Source: Planobispora rosea (lineage in GTDB: Bacteria > Actinomycetota > Actinomycetes > Streptosporangiales > Streptosporangiaceae). Taken from it: a stretch of 64,000 bases of DNA. Positions 35,576-44,375 of the stretch are shown here, one piece after another. The stretch covers positions 62,001 through 126,000 of the forward strand of contig NZ_BMQP01000008.1 in assembly GCF_014648175.1 (NCBI RefSeq). Direction: 5' to 3'. The position numbers and the translations under genes were made by a program. Under the pieces are notes generated by a model, which had not been told where the DNA came from, ran no database searches, and saw only the letters and a program-made list of their open reading frames with translations. How positions within the stretch are numbered: position 1 is the stretch's first letter; each line of letters starts with the position of its first letter.

Positions 35576-36445
35576 TCATTGGCATGCTCTAAAGGTAGAC
35601 ATGCGAAAAGACGCGATCACTTCGCTTATTTCGGGGAGTTCGGCGATTTTTCGTCGTATGGCCGCCGGGTCGACATGCCAGGCACTCGGCCCCATCCCCA
35701 CGACGGCCTCGACCGCACCGTGATCCAGGCGCATCGGGAACTCGTGCGCGCTCCGCGCGGTCTCGGTGAAGTGACCGCTCAAGCTCTCGGCCACCCGGCG
35801 CTCCTTCGACTCGTCCACCGACAGCAGGCCCAGCCGCTCCACCAGGGGCTCCAGGTGTCGTGGTGTGGGCGTCACGACCACGAGCGCGCCGTCGCGCCGC
35901 AGCACGCGCGCGAACTCTGCCCCGTTGCGCGGGGCGAAAACATTCAGCAGGACATCGGCCGCACCGCCGCGCACCGGCAGCGGTCGCCACACATCGGCCA
36001 CCACCGCCCCCAGCCGGGCGTGCGCCCGCGCGGCCCGCCGGATCGCGTGCTTGGAGATGTCCAGGGCGATCCCGGTGGCGTACGGCAGGCGGTCGAGCAC
36101 CCGGGCCAGGTAGTAGCCGGTCCCGGCCCCGGCGTCCAGGATCATCTTCCCCGCCCGGGTCCCGGCGCCGCCCGTGCCCTCGGTTCGCAGGGCCGTACGG
36201 CAGGCGTCGGCGACCGCGTCCGCGAGCGGGGCGAAGTGGCCCGCCCCGAGGAAGTCGTCCCGGGCGGCCACCATGGCCGTGCTGTCGGCCGTCCCCGGGA
36301 CCTGCGAGCCGGTCAGGAGGCTGACGTAACCCTGCTTCGCGAGGTCGAACGCGTGCCCCAGGGGGCAGCGGAGCGCCCGGTCACCGAGGGCCATCCCGTC
36401 TCCGCAGACCGGGCAGATGAGGTGTTCGACGACGTCAGCCAGCAT
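35576..36445 (-). CDS. RlmA-type 23S rRNA (guanine) methyltransferase
   Basis: A 289-residue protein of the RrmA/TlrB family, which methylates N1 of a guanine in hairpin 35 of 23S rRNA (G745 or G748). The N-terminal zinc finger is complete: CPVCGDGMALGDRALRCPLGHAFDLAKQGYVSLL. The SAM domain shows ILDAGAGTGYYLARVLD, TGIALDISKHAIRRAA and LNVFAPRNGAEFARVLRRDGAL. Members of the Gram-positive G748 branch can give resistance to tylosin-type macrolides; whether this one does is not evident. The ATG at MLADVVEHL is chosen because it places the finger near the N-terminus. Confidence 0.9.
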   Translation of the reverse strand: MLADVVEHLICPVCGDGMALGDRALRCPLGHAFDLAKQGYVSLLTGSQVPGTADSTAMVAARDDFLGAGHFAPLADAVADACRTALRTEGTGGAGTRAGKMILDAGAGTGYYLARVLDRLPYATGIALDISKHAIRRAARAHARLGAVVADVWRPLPVRGGAADVLLNVFAPRNGAEFARVLRRDGALVVVTPTPRHLEPLVERLGLLSVDESKERRVAESLSGHFTETARSAHEFPMRLDHGAVEAVVGMGPSAWHVDPAAIRRKIAELPEISEVIASFRMSTFRACQ

Positions 36446-36557
36446 GACCCCATCATCCCGCCTCGCGGCGGCGTGATCGGACTGTCGCCTCGCATCCCTA
36501 CGATGCTCGCCGTACAGCGAGCCGATCACGGCCGGTCCCGGAGAGAAGGAGCCCGCC

Positions 36558-38057
36558 ATGCCCGGAGATTCCCCGGCCGCCCCCGCGGGGAGGGCGTCGC
36601 GGTCCCGGGAACGGTTCCGGCCCCGGAGGGCGGCATGGTTCCAGTGGGCCGCGGCCTCCGTCCTGGCGCTGTTCCCCCTGATCCCGCCGTGGGTGTTGGA
36701 GCAGGTGTTCTCAAGCCTGGACCGTTACGATCGCTACCCCCGCCGGTACGAGGACTTCCTGGAACTGGACATGTGCGCCGGCAGCCAGGCCCTCGAAGAT
36801 CATGGCTGGGTCGTCGGGGTCCTCTACGAGGTGCCGGTCTTCTGGTTCGGCGCGCTGCCGTTCGTGGTGGTGTCCTTCGCGGCGTGGCTGGCCGGGAACC
36901 GGCTGGGGCGGCCGGGGATCGGCCGGGTCGTCACGCGGATCTCCGTGGCCCTGGTCGGGCTGGTCTTCCTCTTCCCCCTCCCGGCGATATGGCTGGACAC
37001 GATGACGGGCCCCCACTGCCGCCAGGCACTGGGCGGATCCTCCGTCATCGCCCTGACCTTCACCACCTACCTGATCACAGGCGTCTGCCTGGTGCTCATG
37101 CTGCGCGCCGTACGGCCGCCGCACGCCCGCCGCTCCGGCGCGGCCCGGGTGGCGCTGTGCCTGTCCCTGGTCCCCCCGATGCTCCTACTGCCCGTCTCGG
37201 ACGCCGCCACCGGCAGGATCTCCGGGAGCGAGGTGTGCTCGACCGCCGAGGGGTTCCCGATAGACGGCCTGGGTGAGCTGGAGGGGGAGGCCCGGTTCCT
37301 CTGCGCGGTGCGCGGCGGTCCGTGGGGGCAAGGATCGATCCGCGCGTTCGAGGACATGCCCGACGAGCAGGTGCTCGCCTACGGCCGCCACCTCTGCGCC
37401 GCTGCGGTGCGGGCCGGCGGGGACGCGAACGAGCGGGAACCGTACGAGGAGGTGGGGCTGGAGCACAGCACGGACCTGGCCGAGGGGCTCAGGGCGATCT
37501 GCCCGCAGGTGGTCGCGGTGGAGAAGGCCGAGGCCGAGCGGGAGCGCCTGGCCGAGGAGCGCAAACAGGCGGCGCTCGAAGCCAAGTGCGCGGCATATCC
37601 TCCGCACCGTCCGAGCATCCGGCCGGTGCGGCGGGCGGCGGGCGCCGTGCACACCGACTACAACGCCCTCGTGGCGCTTGAGGACGAGGACTTCGAGATG
37701 ATCGAGGCCAGTCCGCTCCTGGTCAAGGGACTGGTCGGGGCCGAGCCCGGGATTGTGCAGGTGACGGTCGCCAACGAGTTCGCGACCGTGTGCGTCACGG
37801 CCGAGGCCTACGATCGCAGGCCCCCGCTGGAGCGGCGCGGCTGGGACACGGTACGGGAGATCCCCTACCGGAGCACCCGCGGGAACCTGGCGTTCGTCGA
37901 CTTCTACGGTGGCAGGAGGCTCGTCAACCTCACTGTCGCGGGCAAGGGCGGGTATCGGGTCCGGGTCCACGTACGTGGCAGCGAGGAGGCGTGGAAGAAC
38001 GGGGAGGACGCCGTCGAGCAGTTCCTTATCATGGTTTATCCAGGTAATCGGCGATAA
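36558..38057 (+). CDS. Multi-pass membrane protein of unknown function
   Basis: A 499-residue protein I do not recognise. A basic N-terminus is followed by about five hydrophobic helices between residues 27 and 215 (for example FQWAAASVLALFPLIPPWVL and ITGVCLVLMLRAV). The C-terminal half is hydrophilic: a Cys-containing helical region, a charged coiled coil (VVAVEKAEAERERLAEERKQAALEAK, about 318-345), and a beta-rich end (VTVANEFATVCVTAEAYD ... VNLTVAGKGGYRVRVHVRG). Several cysteines suggest an extracytoplasmic location of the tail. AAGGAG lies seven bases before the ATG. It may be co-transcribed with the secreted protein gene 47 bases downstream. Confidence 0.75.
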   Translation: MPGDSPAAPAGRASRSRERFRPRRAAWFQWAAASVLALFPLIPPWVLEQVFSSLDRYDRYPRRYEDFLELDMCAGSQALEDHGWVVGVLYEVPVFWFGALPFVVVSFAAWLAGNRLGRPGIGRVVTRISVALVGLVFLFPLPAIWLDTMTGPHCRQALGGSSVIALTFTTYLITGVCLVLMLRAVRPPHARRSGAARVALCLSLVPPMLLLPVSDAATGRISGSEVCSTAEGFPIDGLGELEGEARFLCAVRGGPWGQGSIRAFEDMPDEQVLAYGRHLCAAAVRAGGDANEREPYEEVGLEHSTDLAEGLRAICPQVVAVEKAEAERERLAEERKQAALEAKCAAYPPHRPSIRPVRRAAGAVHTDYNALVALEDEDFEMIEASPLLVKGLVGAEPGIVQVTVANEFATVCVTAEAYDRRPPLERRGWDTVREIPYRSTRGNLAFVDFYGGRRLVNLTVAGKGGYRVRVHVRGSEEAWKNGEDAVEQFLIMVYPGNRR

Positions 38058-38104
38058 GTGGGGCGCAAGTCGCTTTCAAGGGGCTACTGGTACACATAGG
38101 GCTC

Positions 38105-38560
38105 ATGAGGAAGAGAACTGTCATCGGTAGTGGGTTGCTGGCGCTCGTGCTCGCCGGAGGGCTGACCGGGACGGCGCAGGCCGCCGCCGGGGACCGCGTG
38201 CACCACTGGGGCCCCGTCCAGTCCAAGAGCGGCCACGGCGGCTACGCCAAGGCCGACGTGTGGCTGAGCGACTTCGACTCCGAGCGGTTCGTCGTCTCCG
38301 GCAAGCTGTACGACCGCGACCGCCACTCCGGTCACTGCGCCTACCTGCGGGCGCGGTTCCACTACAAGAGCGGCGGCACCGGCTGGTCGCAGGTCCGCTA
38401 CACCTGCTCCTCGAAGGGCGCGAACTTCAAGTTGTCCTCGGACGGCGAGGTCGACCGGGTGGACGTGCGGGTCTGCCTGGTCAGCTACCGGACCAACGGG
38501 ATCTTCCGGTGCTACACCGACCCCATCAAGGCATCCACCGTCGCCAACTGGCCCCAGTGA
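38105..38560 (+). CDS. Small secreted protein
   Basis: A 151-residue protein with a clear Sec signal peptide (MRKRTVIGSGLLALVLAGGLTGTAQA, cleavage after AQA). The mature part of about 125 residues is rich in aromatic, Gly and basic residues and has four cysteines in paired positions, as expected for a disulphide-bonded extracellular beta domain. No enzymatic motif is visible; similar proteins are common in actinomycete secretomes with no assigned function. It follows the unknown membrane protein gene. Confidence 0.78.
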   Translation: MRKRTVIGSGLLALVLAGGLTGTAQAAAGDRVHHWGPVQSKSGHGGYAKADVWLSDFDSERFVVSGKLYDRDRHSGHCAYLRARFHYKSGGTGWSQVRYTCSSKGANFKLSSDGEVDRVDVRVCLVSYRTNGIFRCYTDPIKASTVANWPQ

Positions 38561-38689
38561 CCCGGTCCCGCCGGTGACGGGTAACCGGATCGCCGTCTCG
38601 CGTCCCTGGAGTCGCCCGTTGTGACGCGACGATCTCGGCGGCTCCGGTCGTCTGCCTGATGGTGCTCGCGCTCCGCTCCAGGCGGCCGG

Positions 38690-39907
38690 TCAGGTGGTCT
38701 GGCGGACCTGCTGGAGGAACGCGGCGTTGGAGGGGGTTTCGCCGAGGCGGTCGAGGAGGAGCTCCAGGGCCTGCTGCCGGTCCAGGCCGCTGAGGGTACG
38801 GCGCAGGCGCCAGGTGAGCCGGCGCTCGTCGGGATCGAGCAGGATCTCCTCGCGCCGGGTTCCGGAGGCGTCCAGGTCCACGGCCGGGTAGATCCGCTTG
38901 TCGGCGATATCGCGGCGGAGGCGCAGCTCCATGTTGCCGGTGCCCTTGAACTCCTCGAAGAGGTTGTCGTCCATCCGGGATCCGGTCTCGACGAGGGCGG
39001 TGGCGAGGATGGTCAGCGAACCACCGTCACGGAGGTTGCGGGCGGCGCCGAAGAAGCGGCGCGGCGGCAGGAGGGCGGCGGCGTCGAGGCCTCCGGCGAG
39101 GGTACGGCCCCCGCCCGGGGCGAGGTTGTTGTAGGCGCGGGCCAGGCGGGTCAGCGAGTCCAGCAGCACGACGACGTCGTGGCCGCTCTCGGCCAGGCGC
39201 TTGGCGCGCTCGATCGCCAGCTCGGCGACCGCCGTGTGGTCGCGGTCCGGGCGGTCGAAGGTGGAGGCGGCGACCTCGCCCCGGACCGACTCGCGCATCT
39301 CGGTGACCTCCTCGGGCCGCTCGCCGACGAGCACGACCATGAGGTGGACGTCCGGGTGGTTGCCGGAGATCGCCGCGGCCAGCTCCCGCAGGACGAGGGT
39401 CTTGCCCGCTTTGGGCGGGGCGACGATCAGGCCGCGCTGCCCCCTGCCGATCGGGGCGAACAGGTCGACGACCCGGGCGGTGAGCGAGTCGGTCTCCAGG
39501 CGGAGCCGTTCGCTGGGGTGGACCGGTGTCATGTCCGCGAAGTGCGGACGGGGGCCGCCGGGCGCGGCGCCGTTGACGGCGCGCACCTCGACCAGCCTGT
39601 CGTACGGCCTGCGCGCGGTGGCGACGACGTGGTCGCCGGGGCGCAGGCCGTACTGCCTGACCTGGGCGAGCGGGACCTTCACGTCGGCGCGGCCGGGGAG
39701 GTGGCCACCGGTTCTGAGGTGGGCGGCCTTGTCACGGACGTCGAGGAGGCCCGAGGCGACCTCGACGAGCGCGGGATCGGAGTCGGGGCCGGAGCCGGGG
39801 GACTGGGCGGGAACGGAAACGGCGGTGGAGACGGGATCGGGGGACGGGGACGAGGCGTCGCTCCTACGGCGGCGCGGGGGTTTCCTGGTGATGGTCTCTA
39901 CGGTCAT
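38690..39907 (-). CDS. Short Rho-type transcription termination factor paralogue
   Basis: A 405-residue Rho-family RNA helicase. After a Ser/Pro-rich N-terminus of about 60 residues comes the primary RNA-binding fold ([40 protein letters not shown]) and the full ATPase core: Walker A APPKAGKT, the Q-loop [12 protein letters not shown], Walker [17 protein letters not shown], the R-loop region, and [27 protein letters not shown]. Main Rho proteins of actinomycetes are usually well over 600 residues because of an Arg-rich insertion that is absent here, so this is probably a second, accessory Rho. Its leader carries tandem repeats. GAGAGG precedes the ATG. Confidence 0.9.
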   Translation of the reverse strand: MTVETITRKPPRRRRSDASSPSPDPVSTAVSVPAQSPGSGPDSDPALVEVASGLLDVRDKAAHLRTGGHLPGRADVKVPLAQVRQYGLRPGDHVVATARRPYDRLVEVRAVNGAAPGGPRPHFADMTPVHPSERLRLETDSLTARVVDLFAPIGRGQRGLIVAPPKAGKTLVLRELAAAISGNHPDVHLMVVLVGERPEEVTEMRESVRGEVAASTFDRPDRDHTAVAELAIERAKRLAESGHDVVVLLDSLTRLARAYNNLAPGGGRTLAGGLDAAALLPPRRFFGAARNLRDGGSLTILATALVETGSRMDDNLFEEFKGTGNMELRLRRDIADKRIYPAVDLDASGTRREEILLDPDERRLTWRLRRTLSGLDRQQALELLLDRLGETPSNAAFLQQVRQTT

Positions 39908-39930
39908 GGGCGACCTCTCAGATGGAACGG

Positions 39931-39971
39931 ACGTACGGAACGTCCTGGGGAACGTACGGAACGTCCTGGGA
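39931..39971 (-). repeat. Tandem repeat in the leader of the rho-like gene
   Basis: A unit reading ACGTACGGAACGTCCTGGG(G)A occurs twice in tandem (39931-39951, 39952-39971), with a diverged third copy just before. GGAACG/CGTTCC elements make the region partly self-complementary. It lies 24-64 bases upstream of the rho-like start. Autoregulation of rho in leaders is known in other bacteria, so an RNA role is possible. Two further copies of GCGCGGGAGGAGAAC occur at about 39990 and 40017. Confidence 0.7.
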
Positions 39972-40153
39972 ACCCGCGCCGGTCGCGCGGGAGGAGAACG
40001 AGTGCCGCGCGGGATGCGCGGGAGGAGAACCACGTGCCGGGTGAGGCACGGTGATGAGAGAAAAGGGGCGGATCGGTCGCACGCGGCTCAGCCTGCGGTG
40101 CGTCACACCCGCTATCACGGTAGCATGCCCGCCCGCCGTCACAAGGAGATCAC

Positions 40154-40897
40154 ATGCCCTACCTACCCATAACCATCGCGGGCGTCGAGGTGTTTCCGCT
40201 GCGCGATGCCGTGGGACCGATGGGAGAAGCCATCCGGCGACCGCTTCCGGAGATGTTCCCCGGCGGTTGCCACCACGACGGCGAGTGGATCCTGCACTTC
40301 CGCTGCTACCTGCTGCGTGACGCGGCGGGCCGGACCGTGCTGGTGGACACCGGGATCGGGCCGGCGGACTCGCCGGCGGCGAGCTGGGCGCCCGTGCCCG
40401 GATCGCTGACGGCCGAGCTGGCGCGGGTGGGAACCGCGCCCGAGGACGTGGAGGCGGTGGTCATCACCCACCTGCACAGCGACCACGCGGGCGGCGCCGT
40501 GATCGGCGGTGCGCCCGCCTTCCCCGGTGCCGAGTACGTCCTGCAGCGGAGCGAGATCGACGCGGCCTCCGAGGCGGTCCTCGACCACATCGTCCGCCCG
40601 CTGGGCGAGCGGGTCCGGGTGATCGACGGAGACGTGAAGCTGTTCTCCGGAATCCGGGTGGTCCACGCTCCCGGCCACACCCCGGGTCACCAGATCGTCC
40701 GGGTGGGCGAGCTCGCGCTGACCGGCGATCTGCTGCTCCACCCCTCCCAGCTGGCCGACCCGGAGGTGCCCTACCTCTACGACGACGACCCCGAGCTGGC
40801 GGCCAGGACCCGCATCGAGGTGCTGAACCGGGTCAGGGCGGAGGGCGGCCTGATCGCCACGGCTCACCTTCCGGAGCCGTTCATCGAACTGGCCTGA
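40154..40897 (+). CDS. MBL-fold metallo-hydrolase
   Basis: A 247-residue metallo-beta-lactamase-fold enzyme. The metal site is complete: HLHSDHAGG, HAPGHTPGH, the Asp in LALTGDLLLH, and a final His in IATAHLPEP. The strand VDTGIGPAD holds the usual Asp-Thr-Gly. Strong AAGGAGATC precedes the ATG. Family members include lactonases and glyoxalase-like thioesterases; the AHL-lactonase branch is only one option. It is monocistronic and divergent from the rho-like gene. Confidence 0.9.
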   Translation: MPYLPITIAGVEVFPLRDAVGPMGEAIRRPLPEMFPGGCHHDGEWILHFRCYLLRDAAGRTVLVDTGIGPADSPAASWAPVPGSLTAELARVGTAPEDVEAVVITHLHSDHAGGAVIGGAPAFPGAEYVLQRSEIDAASEAVLDHIVRPLGERVRVIDGDVKLFSGIRVVHAPGHTPGHQIVRVGELALTGDLLLHPSQLADPEVPYLYDDDPELAARTRIEVLNRVRAEGGLIATAHLPEPFIELA

Positions 40898-40947
40898 ACC
40901 GGGAGCCGTTCGCCGGGCCCGGTTCCGGCTGGAAATTTCATGCTCCA

Positions 40948-40977
40948 TTGACAGTGGGAAAACGCTTTCCTTATGGT
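40948..40977 (+). promoter_or_regulatory. Pectate lyase promoter with LacI-type operator in its spacer
   Basis: TTGACA (40948-40953) and TATGGT (40972-40977) are 18 bases apart, a near-consensus housekeeping promoter. Filling the spacer is GGAAAACGCTTTCC (40957-40970), a 14-bp near-palindrome with the central CG and A/T-rich arms typical of LacI/GalR-family operators and cre-like sites. A bound repressor would block RNA polymerase, so the pectinase is probably induced by its sugar. The repressor gene is not in the window. Confidence 0.75.
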
Positions 40978-41005
40978 TTGCCTGCGCGCCGACAAGCGTG
41001 CGTTC

Positions 41006-41081
41006 ACTCGTGTGAGCAACTCGTGTGAACAGTGAGTACTCGCTGGGGGGAATCCAGACGCGGGTCCCAGGACCCGCTGGA
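41006..41081 (+). promoter_or_regulatory. Leader elements of the pectate lyase gene
   Basis: ACTCGTGTGAGCA (41006-41018) is directly followed by ACTCGTGTGAACA (41019-41031), a 13-bp tandem repeat with one change. Further on, GCGGGTC (41060-41066) pairs with GACCCGC (41071-41077), and TCCA/TGGA extend the stem to 41053-41081. The hairpin ends just before the AAGGAG ribosome site, so it could stabilise the message or control translation. Confidence 0.5.
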
Positions 41082-41098
41082 CCAGCAAGGAGCTCGGC

Positions 41099-42718
41099 TT
41101 GAAGAGCAGATTCGACAGAAGGGCGGCGGCGGCCACCATCGCCGTCATCGGCGCGCTCGCCGCCTCCGGGTGGACGGCCGCCTCGGCCGCCGCGGCCCCG
41201 GCACCCGGCGCGTACACCCTCGTCAACGCGGGCAGCGGCCTGTGTCTGGAGGTTCCCGGCGCCGGCACGTCCGACGGCGTGCAGCTCGCGCAGTCCGCCT
41301 GCGACGGGGACTCCTCCCAGACCTGGAACCTGACCGCCGTCAGCGGCGGATTGCAGCTCAAGGCCGCCCACAGCGGCAAGTGCGCGGGCGTCAAGGACGC
41401 AAGCACCTCCGCGGGCAAGGCCGTACAGCAGGAGGCCTGCTCGGGAGCCTCCTCCCAGACCTGGCAACTGACCGCCGCAGGGGCGAACCACCGGGTCGTC
41501 AACGCCAACGGCGGCAAGTGCCTCAACATCAAGGACAACTCGACCGCCTCCGGCGCCCTGGTCCAGCAGAACTCCTGCGACTCGGCAACGAGCAAGCAGT
41601 GGAAGTTCGTCCCGGCGGGCTCCGCGACACCGACGGCGACACCGACGGCGACACCGACGGCGACACCGACGGCGACGCCCACCGTGACGCCCACGGTCAC
41701 CCCCACGGCGACGCCCACGGTGACCCCGACCGGTTCCCCGGGCAACGCCGACGGCCTGGTCGGCTTCGCCACCGTGGCCGGGTACGGCCGGACCGGGACG
41801 AGCGGCGGCGCCGGCGGCGAGACGGTGACCGTCAGCAGCTACGCGCAACTGGCGGCGGCCGTCGCCGACGACACGCCCCGCATCGTCCGCGTGTCGGGAA
41901 CGATCACCGGCACCGGCGCCAAGATGCTGGACGTCGGCTCGAACAAGACCATCATCGGCGTCGGGACGAACGCGACGATCAGCGGGTTCGGGTTCGACGT
42001 CAACGGCTGGGGCCCGGACGAGGTCGCCTGGGGCGGTGATCTCTGCAGCCCCGCCAGCAAGGACAGGTTCACCCACACGCAGAACGTGATCATCCGGAAC
42101 CTGACGTTCCGGAACTCCGCCGACGACTCGGTCAACGTGCAGTGCTACTCGCACCACGTGTGGGTCGACCACAACACCTTCCACACCTCCACCGACGGCT
42201 CGGTGGACGTCAAGCGCGGGTCGGACCTGGTGACGGTCTCCTACAACCGGTTCGTCGCCACGGACAAGTCGATGCTGCTGGGCCACAGCGACGGCAACGG
42301 CGCGCAGGACAGGGGCTATCTGCGCGTCACCTACCACCACAACTGGTTCGACGGGTCGAACACCCGCCACCCGCGGGTGCGCTTCGGCTACGCCCACGTG
42401 TTCGCCAACTACGTGGACGTCGAGGACTACTTCATCGGGCTGGGCGTGGGCGGCCAGATCTATGCCGAGAGCAACTACGTGAAGGGCGCGAAGACCATCA
42501 CGGAGGACTTCGGCGACACCAGGCTGACCTGGACCGGCAGCAACTTCTACGACCCGGCCACGATCACCCGGGCGCAGGACGGCGGCAAGGAGCAGAGCGA
42601 CTGGCTGCGCGCCGACGGCGGTGTCGCGGCGCCGCCGTACGCCTACTCGGCCGGTTCCGCCCCCTCGGCCCCGCCGGCCGCGGGCGCCGGTGCGGCCGGC
42701 GCGGACCGGATCCCGTAG
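41099..42718 (+). CDS. Secreted pectate lyase with ricin-type carbohydrate-binding domain
   Basis: A 539-residue exported enzyme. Residues 1-33 are a signal peptide; 35-175 form a ricin-B/CBM13 trefoil with three repeats (SGLCLEVPGAGTSDG, SGKCAGVKDASTSAG, GGKCLNIKDNSTASG each ending in QTW/QW). A Thr-Pro linker (about 178-215) joins it to a PL1 parallel beta-helix with the classic SHHVWVDHNTF, VSYNRF, and HHNWFDGSNTRHPRVRFGYAHVFANY segments, which hold Ca2+ and the catalytic Arg. It would cleave polygalacturonate by beta-elimination. The start is TTG at 41099, six bases after AAGGAG. Confidence 0.95.
   Translation: MKSRFDRRAAAATIAVIGALAASGWTAASAAAAPAPGAYTLVNAGSGLCLEVPGAGTSDGVQLAQSACDGDSSQTWNLTAVSGGLQLKAAHSGKCAGVKDASTSAGKAVQQEACSGASSQTWQLTAAGANHRVVNANGGKCLNIKDNSTASGALVQQNSCDSATSKQWKFVPAGSATPTATPTATPTATPTATPTVTPTVTPTATPTVTPTGSPGNADGLVGFATVAGYGRTGTSGGAGGETVTVSSYAQLAAAVADDTPRIVRVSGTITGTGAKMLDVGSNKTIIGVGTNATISGFGFDVNGWGPDEVAWGGDLCSPASKDRFTHTQNVIIRNLTFRNSADDSVNVQCYSHHVWVDHNTFHTSTDGSVDVKRGSDLVTVSYNRFVATDKSMLLGHSDGNGAQDRGYLRVTYHHNWFDGSNTRHPRVRFGYAHVFANYVDVEDYFIGLGVGGQIYAESNYVKGAKTITEDFGDTRLTWTGSNFYDPATITRAQDGGKEQSDWLRADGGVAAPPYAYSAGSAPSAPPAAGAGAAGADRIP
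41627..41674 (+). repeat. 12-bp tandem repeat coding the Thr-Pro linker
   Basis: ACACCGACGGCG is repeated four times exactly, then degenerates into ACGCCCACSGTG variants to about 41735. It encodes the TPTA/TPTV linker and is expected to vary in copy number by slippage without loss of frame. Confidence 0.95.
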
Positions 42719-42817
42719 CGGTTCCCCGCTCCGCGGCGTCCCGTAGGAGGTCCCCGCTCCGCGGCACGGCTGCTCCCCTCCGCATCCTGACCGTGCGGAA
42801 GTGAGCATCCCCTCAAC

Positions 42818-42862
42818 GGGCCTCTCCCCTTCACACCCTGACCGTGGGAAGGAGAGAGGCCC
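42818..42862. terminator. Strong terminator between pectate lyase and MFS genes
   Basis: GGGCCTCTCCCCTTC (42818-42832) pairs with GAAGGAGAGAGGCCC (42848-42862) with a single mismatch and a 15-base loop, between convergent genes. A smaller TCCGCA/TGCGGA stem precedes it and the whole 180-bp gap contains diverged direct repeats, such as two copies of CCCGCTCCGCGGC. Confidence 0.7.
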
Positions 42863-42900
42863 TGCTCGTGGGCGCCGCCCGGACCGGGGTCCGGGAGGCT

Positions 42901-44121
42901 TCAGGTGCTCGGCTGGGCGGCCAGCAGACGACGGGTGATCGTCCGATAGCGCAGGACCTGTACGGCGCCGAGCATCCAGAATGGATACTGTACGGCGAAC
43001 GCCCAGCGGAACGCCTCCGGCCCCGTCCCGCCGTGCAGGTCGAGGACGATGCCGATCAGGGCGATCACCGACATGGAGGCCACGAAGCCGCCGCCGTTGA
43101 CGATGCCGGTCGCCGCTCCGATCCGGGTGACCGGGTTGAAGGTCCTGGCGTAGTCGAAGCCGATCATCGAGCCGGGACCGTTGGCCGCCAGGACGACCAC
43201 CAGTACGGCGAGCAGCCAGAGAGGCGCCCGCCCCGGCCAGGCCAGCACGGCGGTCCACGCCCCGGCGGTGGTGCCGATCACGATGAGCACCAGCCGGGAG
43301 CGGTGGAACGGGAAACGCCCGGCGAGATAGCCGAGCAGCGGCCCGCAGACCATGCCGCACAGGGTCAGGGCGGACAGCAGCACACCCGCCGTGGACGGGT
43401 CCAGGCCGTGTCCCTGGACCAGGAACGGATACCCCCACAGCAGGAGGAATGCGGCGGCCGAGCACTGGGTGGCCGCGTGGGTCCACATGCCCAGGCGTGT
43501 TCCGGGCTCGGCCCAGGCGGCCTTCAGCCCGGGCGGGGCCCCGGCCGCGCGCTCCGGCCGGGAGTCGCGCAGGACCGTCAGGAGCAGCAGTACGGCCACG
43601 GCGCCCAGAGCGGCGGCGCCCAGGAAGGTCGGCGTCCAGCCGTACGAGCGCAGGGAGTGGATCAGCGGGACGGCCGAGGCGACCGCGCCGAGCTGACCGA
43701 TGATGCCGGTGAGCTGGACCAGCACCGGGTTGCGCTGCGCGGGAAAGTGGAGGCTCACCAGCCGGATCACGCTGATGAACGTCATCGCGTCGCCGCATCC
43801 GATGAGCGCCCGGCCCGCGACTCCGCCCGCTAGCCCGCCCGCGAAGGCGAAGGCCAGCTCGCCGCAGGCCATCACCGCGGCCCCGGTGACCAGCATGCGC
43901 TTGGAGCCGAACCGGTCGACCAGCACGCCGACGGGTACCTGCATGGCCGCGTACACCAGGAGCTGGAGCATGGCCAGCAGGGAGAGCCCGGCCGCTCCCA
44001 CACCGAGCCGGGCGGCGGCCTCGATGCTCGCGACACCGAGGGACTGGCGGTGGAAGACGGCGATGACGTAGGCCAGAACACCCGTGGCCCAGAAGATCAT
44101 GGCTTTGGACCGTGGTGTCAT
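42901..44121 (-). CDS. MFS transporter
   Basis: A 406-residue major facilitator protein with twelve predicted helices. The loop 2-3 motif is VGVLVDRFGSKRML, and helix 4 has the usual Arg (GRALIGCGDAMTF). The helix 1 segment ending FHRQSLGVASIEA resembles the nitrate/sugar-phosphate-like branch. The substrate is unknown. The ATG follows an AT-rich hexamer by only eight bases, so the message may be leaderless. It diverges from the DUF4287 gene across 254 bases. Confidence 0.9.
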   Translation of the reverse strand: MTPRSKAMIFWATGVLAYVIAVFHRQSLGVASIEAAARLGVGAAGLSLLAMLQLLVYAAMQVPVGVLVDRFGSKRMLVTGAAVMACGELAFAFAGGLAGGVAGRALIGCGDAMTFISVIRLVSLHFPAQRNPVLVQLTGIIGQLGAVASAVPLIHSLRSYGWTPTFLGAAALGAVAVLLLLTVLRDSRPERAAGAPPGLKAAWAEPGTRLGMWTHAATQCSAAAFLLLWGYPFLVQGHGLDPSTAGVLLSALTLCGMVCGPLLGYLAGRFPFHRSRLVLIVIGTTAGAWTAVLAWPGRAPLWLLAVLVVVLAANGPGSMIGFDYARTFNPVTRIGAATGIVNGGGFVASMSVIALIGIVLDLHGGTGPEAFRWAFAVQYPFWMLGAVQVLRYRTITRRLLAAQPST

Positions 44122-44128
44122 GGGATGA

Positions 44129-44134
44129 ATATTA
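44129..44134 (-). promoter_or_regulatory. Possible -10 box for a leaderless MFS transcript
   Basis: TAATAT on the minus strand ends eight bases before the ATG of the MFS gene, which would place the start of transcription at or next to the first codon. No convincing -35 is seen. The rest of the 254-bp gap to 44375 holds no clear gene. Confidence 0.35.
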
Positions 44135-44375
44135 CTTTTGCGAACTTTGTGCTCCGATCGCGGGGGCGGAGCGGGGGTGAAAACGTCGGCGCCGGAAGGT
44201 AGCTTGGAGTCAGGCGTGGTTCCCGCGCCCGACCTCCTTCACCGGTGCTCACGCCACCGGCTCGCGGAGGTAAAGGGGACCCTGGAGTTCTCGGGACGCC
44301 GGTTGCACATGCCCTCGATCCGGTGGGGCGACGGGAGCGTGAGTCCCGGCGCGGCGCCGTGTCCAGGAGCATGAG

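Noticed and set aside
41627..41735. Regular short repeats that could be taken for an array or satellite
   Set aside because: They are in frame and encode the Thr-Pro linker of the pectate lyase; units are 12 bp without spacers, so not CRISPR.
44138..44374. Possible 78-residue gene between the MFS and DUF4287 genes
   Set aside because: No ribosome site, atypical composition, and it fills the divergent promoter region.
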